Shown here: in pieces, positions 48,638 to 58,902 of the stretch
Numbering within the stretch: position 1 is the first letter of the stretch
Layout of the letters: each line of letters opens with the position of its first letter
Source: Halioglobus sp.
Lineage (GTDB): Bacteria; Pseudomonadota; Gammaproteobacteria; Pseudomonadales; Halieaceae
Length of the DNA stretch: 64,000 nt
Assembly: GCA_028825045.1 (NCBI GenBank)
Contig: JAPKAY010000007.1
Location: forward strand, 41,195-105,194
Direction of reading: 5' to 3'
The notes under the pieces: generated by a model
The model's input: the letters and a program-made list of their open reading frames with translations, nothing else
Database searches by the model: none
Told to the model about the DNA's origin: nothing
Made by a program: the position numbers and the translations under genes

Positions 48638-49273
48638 TCAGGATATGATGCGGTATGCGTCGGCAATCTGCTCCGCGCGATCCACAGTACAGTCGAGGTC
48701 CTTCAGCAAACCGTCTTCGAGACTGTACACCCAACCGTGTATCGCCAGCTTCTGACCGCGCTGCCAGGCGTTTTGCACAATCGTGGTGTGGCAAACATGC
48801 GATACCTGGGTCATGACATTCAGTTCACACAACAGATTCAGGCGCGCCTCCCTGTCCTCTATCGCCTCGATCCGCTCACGATGCCGATGCTGCACATCCT
48901 TAATGTTGCGCAACCAGTTATCGATCAGCCCGTTGTCCGCATTTTCATAGGCAGCGTCAATACCACCGCAACCATAATGACCTACAACCATCACATGCTT
49001 GACCTTCAGCACATCAATTGCATACTGCAATACCGTAAGACAATTGAAATCGGTATGAACGACCATATTGGCGACATTTCGATGCACAAATATCTCACCA
49101 GGCATGAGCCCGACAATCTGGTTTGCGGGTACTCGACTGTCCGAGCAACCGATCCAAAGGTATTCAGGGCTTTGCTGGGCAGCCAGTTTCTCAAAAAAGC
49201 GTGGATCACTGGTCTTTACTGACTCAGCCCAATTTCGATTTTTCTCAAAAAGATTATCAAGTGGTTTCATCAC
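48638..49273 (-). CDS. can: beta-class carbonic anhydrase
   Basis: 211 aa; LWIGCSDSRVPANQIVGLMPGEIFVHRNVANMV, VVGHYGCGGI. Confidence 0.95.
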   Translation of the reverse strand: MMKPLDNLFEKNRNWAESVKTSDPRFFEKLAAQQSPEYLWIGCSDSRVPANQIVGLMPGEIFVHRNVANMVVHTDFNCLTVLQYAIDVLKVKHVMVVGHYGCGGIDAAYENADNGLIDNWLRNIKDVQHRHRERIEAIEDREARLNLLCELNVMTQVSHVCHTTIVQNAWQRGQKLAIHGWVYSLEDGLLKDLDCTVDRAEQIADAYRIIS

Positions 49274-49279
49274 TGCCCC

Positions 49280-50422
49280 TCAGAGCACCATGGCACTGAG
49301 ACGAGACTGGGCAACGCGATTGCCGCCGTGAGCCTTCGCATCGTCCAGCGCCCTGTTGCCCACAACTTCCATTTGGCGAGCCAACTGAGACATATCGGCG
49401 GCGGGAAATTGCTGTGGCTCCCAGGTAACGAGGCCGACACTAATGCAGACCTGCAATACGGCTCCGCGCCCGTCATCAATTGAAAACCCATCAACATCTT
49501 TACACATGCGTTCAGCTATTTCCCGGCCCACAACCTCGCCACTAACGGGAATGAGCACGGAAAATTTTGGTCTTCCCAGTCTCGCCAGTAAATCGGTTGC
49601 TCGCAAATTAGAGGAAAGTCTTTCGGCGACCTTCTTGATCACAAATTGGCCTCTGCGCTCACCGTAATGTGCATAAAGGTCTTCAAAATCGTCTATTTCA
49701 ATCAGCAGCACAGTAACAGGTTTATCCGCGCGGTGAGCACGAGAAATTTCTCGCGCAATATCGCGCTCGAAGCCGCGCAAATTGCTAATCTGGGTAAGGG
49801 GGTCAAGCAGGGTTAACTGCGCGATCTGCTGGCGACTGACAGCGGCTTTGAAACAGGAGGAGATGATAGCGGCCAGGTGCGCTAGTAACTGCTCTTCCGC
49901 TTCCCCCAGGTTCAGCGATTCACGCTGCAGCCCCAAATGCAAGCTCCCTAACATACAACCCGCGTCCTGCAGCGGCATCAGCAGGGCAGAATCAATGCCG
50001 TGTTGAGACTTAAGCACTTCGAACATGCGAGAGTCGGTAGCATCAATCAGCACAACGTCCGGTTCCAGGTCGTAAAGATCCTGCATGGGGAAGACGTCAT
50101 GTAGCAATTGCAAGTTCTGTCCGTAACGCTCAGCGCCTACCATGGTATTAGCCAGACTATCTTCGGGATCGTACAACCACAATTCGGACATGCGGAAGGA
50201 AAAGTGCCGCGGCATACTCACCAGCAGAATTTCCAACAGAGCCTGCAGGTCCGGCGCCTCCAGCAACATGTGCTCCATCTGATGAGCCTGCTGGTAAAGG
50301 TAGCGATTAACTGTGATCGTTTCGCTCAGCTGTGTTTCTCTGAGCTCTGTGCGTGATAGTGCGGGAGGTGCCCCCTCTATATCCTCATCCTGCACACCAC
50401 CGCGACCGGCGTCATCTACCAT
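49280..50422 (-). CDS. GAF/DUF484-like sensor with degenerate GGDEF domain
   Basis: 380 aa; LDPLTQISNLRGFERDIAREISRAHR...LRATDLLARLGRPKFSVLIP. Confidence 0.88.
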   Translation of the reverse strand: MVDDAGRGGVQDEDIEGAPPALSRTELRETQLSETITVNRYLYQQAHQMEHMLLEAPDLQALLEILLVSMPRHFSFRMSELWLYDPEDSLANTMVGAERYGQNLQLLHDVFPMQDLYDLEPDVVLIDATDSRMFEVLKSQHGIDSALLMPLQDAGCMLGSLHLGLQRESLNLGEAEEQLLAHLAAIISSCFKAAVSRQQIAQLTLLDPLTQISNLRGFERDIAREISRAHRADKPVTVLLIEIDDFEDLYAHYGERRGQFVIKKVAERLSSNLRATDLLARLGRPKFSVLIPVSGEVVGREIAERMCKDVDGFSIDDGRGAVLQVCISVGLVTWEPQQFPAADMSQLARQMEVVGNRALDDAKAHGGNRVAQSRLSAMVL

Positions 50423-50524
50423 CTGCTGTACCCACTGCTATGACTGCGAAATGCAGTTCTGTTTTTCTGCTTATTGGACAAAGAGTGTAAGCGTCCTATA
50501 CTTGCGATGCAATCCTGAGGGGCA

Positions 50525-51418
50525 ATGCCCATGGCTCCAGCACTGCCGCAAAACATCCAGCAAAAGCTCGAGCAAACCCTTGCCCAGTCTCGCCAATGGC
50601 TCTGCGAGCCGCCACTTCAGAGCACTCCCCGAATCGTAAGCGTCATGGCACCCGGCCTCAGCAATTACAGTGTCCTGGTGGAGTCTCAGCGGCGCTTCGT
50701 TGTACGCATCGATGGCGTAAGACCCAGCTCCCATGGTCTCAACCGCCAAACCGAATGGCGTACGCTGGAGACAGCTAACCGGGCGGGACTGGCTCCATGT
50801 CCGCGCTACTTCAATCCAGAGTTGGGAAGCCTGGTTTGTGATTTTCTTGCACCGGACAATTCACAGGAACCAGATACAGCTGATACCGCACAATTATTGC
50901 GCAAAATTCATCGGCTTCCGGCGAGACATCATCGCCTGGAAATGGGGAAGCGTATTCTGCGTTACGAGCAACAACTAGAGCAAAGAGGCCAATCTCCCAA
51001 AGGCGATTTGAAGCGGTGTGGCGGAATCATATCTGACCTGGTGCATGATATCAGCCGTCACCCAGGCGACTCGGTGTTGTGTCATAACGACCTATTACTG
51101 GCTAACCGAATCTATAGCGGTGGCACGCTTTGGGCCCTCGACTGGGAATACTGCGCTATGGGAAGCCCCTGGTATGATCTGGCAGTGGTAATCCAGGGTG
51201 ACTCACTATCTTCAGCAGACACCACTACTCTGATTCACACCTATCTGGGCCGGACTCCGCATGAGAGTGAGCAGACCCTTCTACAGCAATATGGCTGCAT
51301 CTACCGTTATCTCGAATTATTATGGTACCTGGCGCTGGATAAGCCAGTACTTACTGCAGATACCATCGAAGCAAAAACAGCCTCTCTGATCAACCTCCTT
51401 CAGCAAAGCCCAACCTAG
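50525..51418 (+). CDS. choline/ethanolamine kinase-like (APH fold) phosphotransferase
   Basis: 297 aa; VLCHNDLLLANRI, LWALDWEYCAMGSPWYDLAVVI. Confidence 0.85.
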   Translation: MPMAPALPQNIQQKLEQTLAQSRQWLCEPPLQSTPRIVSVMAPGLSNYSVLVESQRRFVVRIDGVRPSSHGLNRQTEWRTLETANRAGLAPCPRYFNPELGSLVCDFLAPDNSQEPDTADTAQLLRKIHRLPARHHRLEMGKRILRYEQQLEQRGQSPKGDLKRCGGIISDLVHDISRHPGDSVLCHNDLLLANRIYSGGTLWALDWEYCAMGSPWYDLAVVIQGDSLSSADTTTLIHTYLGRTPHESEQTLLQQYGCIYRYLELLWYLALDKPVLTADTIEAKTASLINLLQQSPT

Positions 51419-51897
51419 TCACGAAAATTTGCATACTGCAAAGGCGCACCAAGCTCTTCTTCGCGTAACAGCGAAATAACCTGCTGCAGGTCGTCGCGCT
51501 TTTTTCCCGTGACCCGAATCTGATCACCCTGAATTTGAGCCTGAACTTTCATCTTTGCATCTTTTATTCGCTTGACGATAGTCTTGCACAGATTACTGTC
51601 GAGCCCGTGACGCAATACGACAGTCTGGCGCACTACTTTGCCCGATGTTTCTATATCACCCCCGTCCATCGCGGCGGGGTCGATATCGCATTTGATAAGC
51701 GCGGAACGCAACATGTCTTCCATTTGCGTAACCTGAAACTCCGCTTCCGCCGTGATCACCACGCGACGGTCATCGCGCTCAAAGGACGCCTGAACGCCCT
51801 TAAAATCAAACCGGTTGGCAATAATCCTGGCGGCCTGGTCCACAGCGTTAGTCAGGTCATGCAGATCCACTTCCGAAACAACATCAAACGATGGCAT
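51415..51897 (-). CDS. yajQ: YajQ family nucleotide-binding protein
   Basis: MPSFDVVSEVDLHDLTNAVDQAARIIANRFDFKGVQASFERDDRRVVITAE, VTGKKRDDLQQVISLL; start set to MPSFD. Confidence 0.93.
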   Translation of the reverse strand: MPSFDVVSEVDLHDLTNAVDQAARIIANRFDFKGVQASFERDDRRVVITAEAEFQVTQMEDMLRSALIKCDIDPAAMDGGDIETSGKVVRQTVVLRHGLDSNLCKTIVKRIKDAKMKVQAQIQGDQIRVTGKKRDDLQQVISLLREEELGAPLQYANFRD

Positions 51898-51982
51898 AGT
51901 GTATACCTCCAAATAGTGAAAACAGGAACACGATACTAATGCACTGCGACCAATTTTCAATCCCGCTCGTCAAGTAATCTTC

Positions 51983-52879
51983 GTGAAGCAAACACACTGG
52001 CATGTAATGGGCGCGGGTGCCATCGGCTGCCTCTATGCTGATGCGCTGGATCGCGGCGGGCTTCAAACCAGCCTGATACTGCGTCACGCGACAGACCAAC
52101 AATCTGTTGCGCTAATCGTGGAGCGCGAGGGCGCAAAAGAGCAACGGTATCTGAACATAGCAAACCATCAGGACCTCGAGCCCATCTTACATTTATTAGT
52201 GACCACCAAAGCCTTCGACGTCTACGCAGCCGTATCGGGGATTGCCCACCGCCTCAATGAAAACAGCGTGATAGTGCTGCTGGTCAATGGAATGGGGCTG
52301 GCCGAGCAATTGAACGCGACTTACCCTCACCTGAACCTGTATTGCGCCACAACCACGCATGGGGCGTATCGCATAGCACCGCAGCATATCTGTCACGCCG
52401 GTCTTGGAGAAACCCGCATAGGGCGCCAGGGCCTGGAGCAACCGCCTGACTGGTATGGATTATGGGACGACGCCATAGAAAACTGCCACTGGGACGCCAA
52501 CATCAACACCGCGTTGTGGTTCAAACTGGCGGTGAATTGTATCGTCAACCCGCTCACCGCACTGCACCACTGCCCCAACGGCGAACTTGCAACAGACAGA
52601 AGTCTTTCCGACAAAGTCGCACACTTGTGTGACGAAGTGAGTCACATTTGCCGTGCAGCCGGCCATGCAGATATCGCAGATCTACTACCTCAGAGCGTAG
52701 CCAGGGTAATCCGCCAAACCGCGACCAACCGCTCCTCTATGTTGCAGGACGTAGAACACGGTCGCCCCACCGAAATTGACTATATCAACGGCTTTCTGCT
52801 GCAAGTAGCTGAGCAACACGGCATTGCAGCTCCCTTGAACAATGAGCTAATTCAGAGAGTGAAAAACCATGCTGTTTGA
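51983..52879 (+). CDS. panE: 2-dehydropantoate 2-reductase (ketopantoate reductase)
   Basis: 298 aa; HVMGAGAIGCLYADALDRGG, KLAVNCIVNPLTALHHCPNGEL, TEIDYINGFLL. Confidence 0.88.
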   Translation: MKQTHWHVMGAGAIGCLYADALDRGGLQTSLILRHATDQQSVALIVEREGAKEQRYLNIANHQDLEPILHLLVTTKAFDVYAAVSGIAHRLNENSVIVLLVNGMGLAEQLNATYPHLNLYCATTTHGAYRIAPQHICHAGLGETRIGRQGLEQPPDWYGLWDDAIENCHWDANINTALWFKLAVNCIVNPLTALHHCPNGELATDRSLSDKVAHLCDEVSHICRAAGHADIADLLPQSVARVIRQTATNRSSMLQDVEHGRPTEIDYINGFLLQVAEQHGIAAPLNNELIQRVKNHAV

Positions 52880-53534
52880 TTCGTTGTCATTGCAAAGCGT
52901 TCTACCTCCCGTAGTGCTGTGTTGCACTTCGGTCATTGGCCTGGTTCTGTGTGATTTTCACAACGTTCGCCCGGGCCGTTACTTGTTCAAGCCGCTGGCG
53001 GCAGCGGCATTCCTATGGCTTGCCCTCTCGCTGGATGCGACCACTACGACCTATGGAAGCTGGTTACTTTCGGCACTGGTCTGTTGCATGGTGGGAGATC
53101 TGTTTCTAATGCCAGACAGTGAGCGTACTTTTCTGACTGGTCTGACAGCATTTTTGTGCGGCCACTTGCTGTTCGCAGTCGCTTTTTTACAACTGCCAAC
53201 CAGTATTCTCGGACTGCTCATTTCGAGCGTACCGGCAATAGTATTGTTAGTGGTTGTGTTGCGTTGGCTGAGCCCTCACGTCAACCGGGAAATGAAAATA
53301 CCGGTTGTTCTCTACATTATAGTTATTACCGCCATGTTACTTTGCGCGGGACTTACAGCGGGTCAACCGGCGGCAATAATCATCATCGTTGGAGCCTGGG
53401 GTTTTGCCCTATCTGATGTAGCAGTAGCACGTACACAATTTGTGAAACCGAATTCCCGTAGTAGCCGCCTCTGGGGTACACCCCTGTATTTCTTATCGCA
53501 AATGGTGCTGACCAGTTCTCTGGCTTTTATCTGA
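52869..53534 (+). CDS. YhhN/TMEM86 family membrane protein (lysoplasmalogenase-like)
   Basis: 221 aa, multiple TM; LLSALVCCMVGDLFLM and SDVAVARTQFVKPNSRSRLWGTPLYFLSQ-like pattern. Confidence 0.82.
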   Translation: MLFDSLSLQSVLPPVVLCCTSVIGLVLCDFHNVRPGRYLFKPLAAAAFLWLALSLDATTTTYGSWLLSALVCCMVGDLFLMPDSERTFLTGLTAFLCGHLLFAVAFLQLPTSILGLLISSVPAIVLLVVVLRWLSPHVNREMKIPVVLYIIVITAMLLCAGLTAGQPAAIIIIVGAWGFALSDVAVARTQFVKPNSRSSRLWGTPLYFLSQMVLTSSLAFI

Positions 53535-53535
53535 T

Positions 53536-54987
53536 TTAGGGGTATAGCGCCAGCGTGGTGCTGTGCACAATGTCCCGCCATTGCTGAATCGACATATCGG
53601 GAAAGAGCACGCTTTGCCGATGGAAGCGCTGACCCGCATGCTCCCGGCTAATCGCCAGCACACACAGCTCTGTTGCACAGCGCAAGGCGATCTGAAAAAC
53701 CTGCTCCGGTTCCGTCAACACATGTTCGGGTGCACCCCTGGAATAAAGTACCGTCCTGGGAGCGGCGCCCACGGGACCAACCACCCGCAGTGAACCCAGT
53801 TGCTCTGTTAACGTATGTTTCACCTCGTCCACCAACCATGTACGCGACACTTCAACAGGCAAGTTGTACTGGGCCGTGACAATGGTTTCGGGCTCTCCAA
53901 AGCGAACGGGTGTCACGGTATCTGGCAGAGCGATTATTATTAGCACACCGGCCAGGGCCACTACCGCCATCGAGGTTACAGCGCGCACAGGTGCGCTCAG
54001 CCGCTTGAACCCATGCCAAATATCGGCAGTCATGCCATCCCCCGCAGGCGCCAGCGCTGAACGCCCACGCTGCCCCAACCCTTCCGGGACTAATGGTGGT
54101 ATGTCCTCCGATAATTCGGGACGAAAGAGGGGTTGGGCCTCGCATAGCAAACTGGTGCTGGAGGAAAGAGGAAGACCTCGGGCAACCACGCGAAAGACCT
54201 GTCGCACCCCACGCGTATGCGCGGGGCGATCCTGTGGTTTTTTGTGCAGCAACTGAGCAATTATCGCAACCAATTTCTCTGGCAGTTCCACTTCCGGCCC
54301 CACCAGCTCCTCCATCGGTCGGGGCGACCGGTTCAGTAATAGATCCGTATCCAGCTCGCCGTCGGAAAAGAAAGGCTGCTCACCGGTTATCATCCGATAG
54401 AGCAATGCACCCAGAGCGAATAGATCGGAACGCTCGTCAAGCGACTCCCCCAGGTATTGCTCAGGAGACAAAGCCGACAGACTTCCAGCTGCCCAAGTGT
54501 CCGGCGTTACCTCACCCGCGTTCCTGGAAATACCAAAATCCGTTAGCTTGGCACGGCCTGATGCGGTGATTAGAACATTTCCCGCTTTCACATCGCCATG
54601 CACGATGCGCTCCTGCCGCGCAAGTGCCAATGCGCCTGCAATATCGGCACCGATTGTCAATACGCTGGCCAGACTGGGGCGAACCGCTGTAAGAAATTCC
54701 TCCAGACTGCAACCAGGAACATATTCCATAATCAGAGCGAGGTGCGTATCGGACTCGATCACGTCATGGATTTGCACCACCTTGGGACTCTGAATTTTCG
54801 CTACGAGTCGCGCCTCACGTAACAACTCCTTACGCCTAGGACGATCTGGAGGGAGCGTGTAAATTTTGATCGCCACCCGGCGATATAGTCGTTTGTCGTA
54901 CCCGAGGTAAACGCTGCCCTGCCCTCCCCGGTTGATCAGGCGAAGGATGCGATAGGGACCAAAGAAATTATCCACTGCGTCGATCAA
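53536..54987 (-). CDS. membrane Ser/Thr protein kinase (PKN type)
   Basis: 483 aa; GGQGSVYLGYDKRLYRRVAIKIY, VHGDVKAGNVLI, LTDFGISRN, SPEQYLGESLDERSDLFALGALLYRMITG, one TM and a C-terminal extracytoplasmic domain. Confidence 0.92.
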   Translation of the reverse strand: MIDAVDNFFGPYRILRLINRGGQGSVYLGYDKRLYRRVAIKIYTLPPDRPRRKELLREARLVAKIQSPKVVQIHDVIESDTHLALIMEYVPGCSLEEFLTAVRPSLASVLTIGADIAGALALARQERIVHGDVKAGNVLITASGRAKLTDFGISRNAGEVTPDTWAAGSLSALSPEQYLGESLDERSDLFALGALLYRMITGEQPFFSDGELDTDLLLNRSPRPMEELVGPEVELPEKLVAIIAQLLHKKPQDRPAHTRGVRQVFRVVARGLPLSSSTSLLCEAQPLFRPELSEDIPPLVPEGLGQRGRSALAPAGDGMTADIWHGFKRLSAPVRAVTSMAVVALAGVLIIIALPDTVTPVRFGEPETIVTAQYNLPVEVSRTWLVDEVKHTLTEQLGSLRVVGPVGAAPRTVLYSRGAPEHVLTEPEQVFQIALRCATELCVLAISREHAGQRFHRQSVLFPDMSIQQWRDIVHSTTLALYP

Positions 54988-56546
54988 ACCCCAACAGGTA
55001 GTTTGCGTAGCCGGCTGCGCAGGTTACTAACAGACACGCGCAACAGCACTGCAGCAGCGTTGGTGTCACCGCCATGAGCGTCCAATATGGAGCGCAATTC
55101 GTGTTCGGGAATGTCACCGGCAAGTCGATAATCGGCTGATATCTCGATACGGCGATATACCGAAGCTCGAGAAACACCTAACTGCGCCGCAACGCGTTTC
55201 ACCTGGCAGCCATTGGCAGACATCGCCTGGTCGAATGCAGCGTCATCGATGTCCTGCATTCTGCGACGGGTCGAATGGCTGGGGGCGGGGCTTACGGGCC
55301 TGGAGTCGGCGGCGAACGCTGCTCGTAGAGGTTCGGTGAGCACAGGCGACTTCTCACTGGCAAGGATGATTTGTTGTGCAAAGTTGGCCAGTTCCCTAAC
55401 GTTGCCGGGCCAGCTGTAGGACGCAAAGCTCAAAAATAGTACAGCCCAGGCAGCAACCAGGGGGGCAGGACTTTGTTCGTCGGGGAGCAGTTGTGTACGG
55501 CCGGTCTCCTCAGCGCTTTTATGCAGGTAGTACAACAAGAGTTCACCGATATCTTCCGGGTGCTTCCGCAGCGGCGGCAACAATATTTCGATTGCGCCCA
55601 GGCGGTAGCGCAATGCCGCTTTGAAATCGCAACCCTCGCCCTCCAGAACGGCATCCGTTGCTGCGATCACGCGCACATCGACTCGCCGAATGGGGCCACC
55701 CACGGACTGTATTTCTCGCTGCTGCAAGGCGCGCAGTAACTGCGGCTGCACGTCGACTGAGGTATCTCCGATTTCGTCAAGAAACAAACTACCCCCTTGC
55801 GCCTGATCAAAATAACCCGGTGTCGCCTTGTCGGCACCGGTGAAGGCACCGCGAGCACTTCCAAACAGTGCCGCAGCAGCGAGCGCACTGGGTATGGCTG
55901 CCATATTGACACTGACGATAGGCTTGCTCGCCCGCTGGCTGCAACCATGTATGGCAGTTGCAACCAGTTCCTTGCCCGTGCCTGTTTCCCCTCGAACAAG
56001 CACATCAAGGTCACTCTGGGCAGCGCTGGAAATTTGATCTCGAACCCGGCCCATCGCAGCACTTTTACCGCGTAAGCGTTCATCATCATCGTGTTTTTGC
56101 AATGCTGAACTCTTGATCGGCGCCAGCCGCAGCATCAACACAATACTGTGACCCAGCATGATGGGAACACCTGCTTGTAATTGCTCTGCATTGAGCTCAA
56201 CTCTGTCATAGAGTTCACTAGACCCAACGCGACAACGACTCGATGAGTCAAACCGGCGGATCGTCAATTTCTTCCCGTTATAGGTTAGCTGCAACGCCCT
56301 GCGGCTGATGTGGCCATCCTCCAGCGCAATAGAGCGGTCGTCGCCAGGCGCTTGGAACGCTGGACCGCGCCGCCCCAAAACCCAGGGCGCGTTACCGACC
56401 AGTTTCGGCACCTCTACCCTTTGCCCTATGCGTGTGGTGTCCGGATGAAACAAAATAGTCAGCACGAGCTCCTGCGCCGCATAGCGGCCTGGCCCAGAAG
56501 CGGGTATTGAATCTAGCGTTATGTCCGTGTCTGTTGGTATCTGCAT
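54984..56546 (-). CDS. FHA-domain sigma54-dependent transcriptional activator
   Basis: 520 aa; N-terminal FHA-like domain, VRGETGTGKELVA, GAFTGADKATPGYFDQAQGGSLFLDEIGD, C-terminal Fis-type HTH. Confidence 0.92.
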   Translation of the reverse strand: MQIPTDTDITLDSIPASGPGRYAAQELVLTILFHPDTTRIGQRVEVPKLVGNAPWVLGRRGPAFQAPGDDRSIALEDGHISRRALQLTYNGKKLTIRRFDSSSRCRVGSSELYDRVELNAEQLQAGVPIMLGHSIVLMLRLAPIKSSALQKHDDDERLRGKSAAMGRVRDQISSAAQSDLDVLVRGETGTGKELVATAIHGCSQRASKPIVSVNMAAIPSALAAAALFGSARGAFTGADKATPGYFDQAQGGSLFLDEIGDTSVDVQPQLLRALQQREIQSVGGPIRRVDVRVIAATDAVLEGEGCDFKAALRYRLGAIEILLPPLRKHPEDIGELLLYYLHKSAEETGRTQLLPDEQSPAPLVAAWAVLFLSFASYSWPGNVRELANFAQQIILASEKSPVLTEPLRAAFAADSRPVSPAPSHSTRRRMQDIDDAAFDQAMSANGCQVKRVAAQLGVSRASVYRRIEISADYRLAGDIPEHELRSILDAHGGDTNAAAVLLRVSVSNLRSRLRKLPVGV

Positions 56547-56660
56547 GGCGTTACCACAACACTGTGCTGCTCAGAATTGTCAGCTCTTAAGTTAAAAGCT
56601 TAGCAGTTAACGCGAAGATTTCCGGTTTCACACTAAAAAATGAACGCATCGCGCAGTCAT

Positions 56661-57218
56661 TCAGCTTGCAGGCTGCAACCGGCCTCGATATTGTTTCCAG
56701 TCAAAGGCTGGGCCAGGATCCGTCTTTCGACCCGGCGCGATTTCATTGTGACCGACGATTTTGTCTGGCTCCAGGGCCGGGTAATGGCCGATCAAAAGCT
56801 GAGTAACCCCTGCCAAAGCCACATATTGCTCATCGGTATAAGGATCCTCATCGTAACCCTCCAGCTCAATGCCGATGCTGAAATCATTGCAATTGTCTCG
56901 TCCCTCGTAGCAGGACACACCCGCATGCCAGGCGCGCTCGCCGAAGTTGACGAACTGCAGCAGTTCGCCTGTACGCCGAATCAAAAGATGGGCTGACACC
57001 CTGACCCCACGGATTTCTTCGAAGTAGGGGTGCTCGTCCCAATCAAGCTGATTGGTAAAAAAACGTTCGATGCAATCACCGCCATAGCTGCGCGGTGGCA
57101 AGGAGATACTGTGAATAACCAGCAGTTCCGGGTGACAGCTCACAGGCCGCGGTTCGCAATTGGGCGAAGGCACTTTACGTGCTTGCCGCACCCAACCCTC
57201 ATCCAAGGTGAATTCCAT
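56661..57218 (-). CDS. ampD: 1,6-anhydro-N-acetylmuramyl-L-alanine amidase
   Basis: 185 aa; [62 protein letters not shown]. Confidence 0.95.
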   Translation of the reverse strand: MEFTLDEGWVRQARKVPSPNCEPRPVSCHPELLVIHSISLPPRSYGGDCIERFFTNQLDWDEHPYFEEIRGVRVSAHLLIRRTGELLQFVNFGERAWHAGVSCYEGRDNCNDFSIGIELEGYDEDPYTDEQYVALAGVTQLLIGHYPALEPDKIVGHNEIAPGRKTDPGPAFDWKQYRGRLQPAS

Positions 57219-57380
57219 ACCCGCTTTTTCTCCTCACTGCCAAGGACCACTTATCCGCAGATAGTCTACCGCGAATTCGTCTCTGGCTGGAGTCCTGCAA
57301 ACCCAGCGCGTGCGGGATTAACAGCCGCCCGGGGTAGCTGCTACAATCGCGTCTCTTTTTTGCCAAACAAGCCGCGCCCC

Positions 57381-58235
57381 ATGAGACATTCTCTACCCAA
57401 CCTCGCAGCCCCCGATTCCAAAGAAGTGGAACGCAACGTGCGCGCAGCCCTGGCTGAAGACGTCGGTAGCGGCGACATCACTGCTGCGCTGATTTCTGCC
57501 AGTGCCCACGCAGAGGGACAGGTGATTACGCGTGAGGATGGCGTGCTGTGCGGACGTCCCTGGGTGGATGCCGTATTTGAACAGCTAGACCGGGCCGTTA
57601 GCCTCGACTGGCGCTGCGAAGAGGGGCAGACGGTGAGCGCCGGCGACATCCTGTTTACCCTTCATGGTCCCGCTCGCAGTCTTCTGACAGGTGAGCGCTG
57701 CGCCCTGAACTTTTTGCAACTGCTGTCCGGCACCGCATCAATCTGTCGTCGCTATGTCGAGCAGGTGTCAGGCACTGACGTCAGTCTGCTGGACACTCGT
57801 AAGACCATCCCGGGATTGCGCATTGCACAAAAATACGCAGTGCGCTGTGGCGGCTGCCATAACCACCGCATAGGTCTTTATGACGCTTTCCTGATTAAGG
57901 AAAATCATATCAACGCCTGCGGTGGCATCGCCGAGGCTGTAATTGCTGCACGGGCTTCTGCCCCTGGGAAACCTGTGGAAGTGGAGGTAGAAAACCTCGC
58001 AGAACTGGAACAGGCGCTTGCCGCCAATAGCGACCGCGTCATGCTGGATAATTTTTCCCTGGCGCAAATGACAACCGCTGTCGATGTGGTCCGTGGCCGA
58101 GCAGAATTAGAAGCGTCCGGTAACGTCACCGAAAGCACCCTGCTTGCAATAGCACAAACGGGTGTCGATTACATTTCCATCGGCGCACTGACCAAGGATT
58201 GCAAGGCGCTGGATCTGTCCATGCGCCTACTATAA
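57381..58235 (+). CDS. nadC: nicotinate-nucleotide pyrophosphorylase (carboxylating)
   Basis: [66 protein letters not shown]; start set to MRHSLPN. Confidence 0.96.
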   Translation: MRHSLPNLAAPDSKEVERNVRAALAEDVGSGDITAALISASAHAEGQVITREDGVLCGRPWVDAVFEQLDRAVSLDWRCEEGQTVSAGDILFTLHGPARSLLTGERCALNFLQLLSGTASICRRYVEQVSGTDVSLLDTRKTIPGLRIAQKYAVRCGGCHNHRIGLYDAFLIKENHINACGGIAEAVIAARASAPGKPVEVEVENLAELEQALAANSDRVMLDNFSLAQMTTAVDVVRGRAELEASGNVTESTLLAIAQTGVDYISIGALTKDCKALDLSMRLL

Positions 58236-58245
58236 AGGCGTAGCA

Positions 58246-58725
58246 CTAAGCCAAGGACCGCTTACTAACGATAACCCCATTGTTATCCGCGTAAACGTAA
58301 TCACCCGGCGCGATGTGAACGCCGCCGAAGTGAAGATCAATATCACGCTGTCCGACGCCGAGCTTAATCGATTTTACCGGGTAACTGCCCAGGGCCAAAA
58401 CACCCAGAGCGATCCGTCCCACTTCATCCACATCGCGAATGACACCGTTGATAATCACACCAGCCCAGCCATTTTTCACCGCAGCATCCGCCACCCTATC
58501 GCCCAATAGGGCGCGGCGAAGGGACCCACCGCCATCGACGACGATTACGCGACCCTCCCCTGGCTCACCCACCAGTTGCTTCAGTAGTGAGTTGTCCTCA
58601 TGGCATTTGAGGGTAACCACCTGACCACCAAATTGCTTGATCTGCCCAAAATTGACGAACTGTAATTCAATGGCGAAGGCCTCAGGGGCTTCATCACTGA
58701 GGTCCGGCGTAGAGATTGTGTTCAT
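58246..58725 (-). CDS. RraA-family protein
   Basis: 159 aa; VIVVDGGGSLRRALLGDRVADAAVKNGWAGVIINGVIRDVDEV. Confidence 0.92.
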   Translation of the reverse strand: MNTISTPDLSDEAPEAFAIELQFVNFGQIKQFGGQVVTLKCHEDNSLLKQLVGEPGEGRVIVVDGGGSLRRALLGDRVADAAVKNGWAGVIINGVIRDVDEVGRIALGVLALGSYPVKSIKLGVGQRDIDLHFGGVHIAPGDYVYADNNGVIVSKRSLA

Positions 58726-58800
58726 TAACGCTCCTACTGCTGATGCTGATCACTGCAGCGCAGTATACGTTATCGACTGCGTCTGCCCGACCAATTTGCG

Positions 58801-58902
58801 TCATGCGGTGTCCATTACACCACCATCTACCGGCATGCAGATGTTCAGCTGCCAGCGTTGCCGGCCCCGGTGACGTGCTTTTTTTAAAACTGCGATAGTC
58901 AT
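58801..58902 (-). other. small ORF/remnant (33 aa) with SDR-like tail MPVDGGVMDTA
   Basis: Own translation MTIAVLKKARHRGRQRWQLNICMPVDGGVMDTA-stop; not in the ORF track (too short). Confidence 0.3.
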
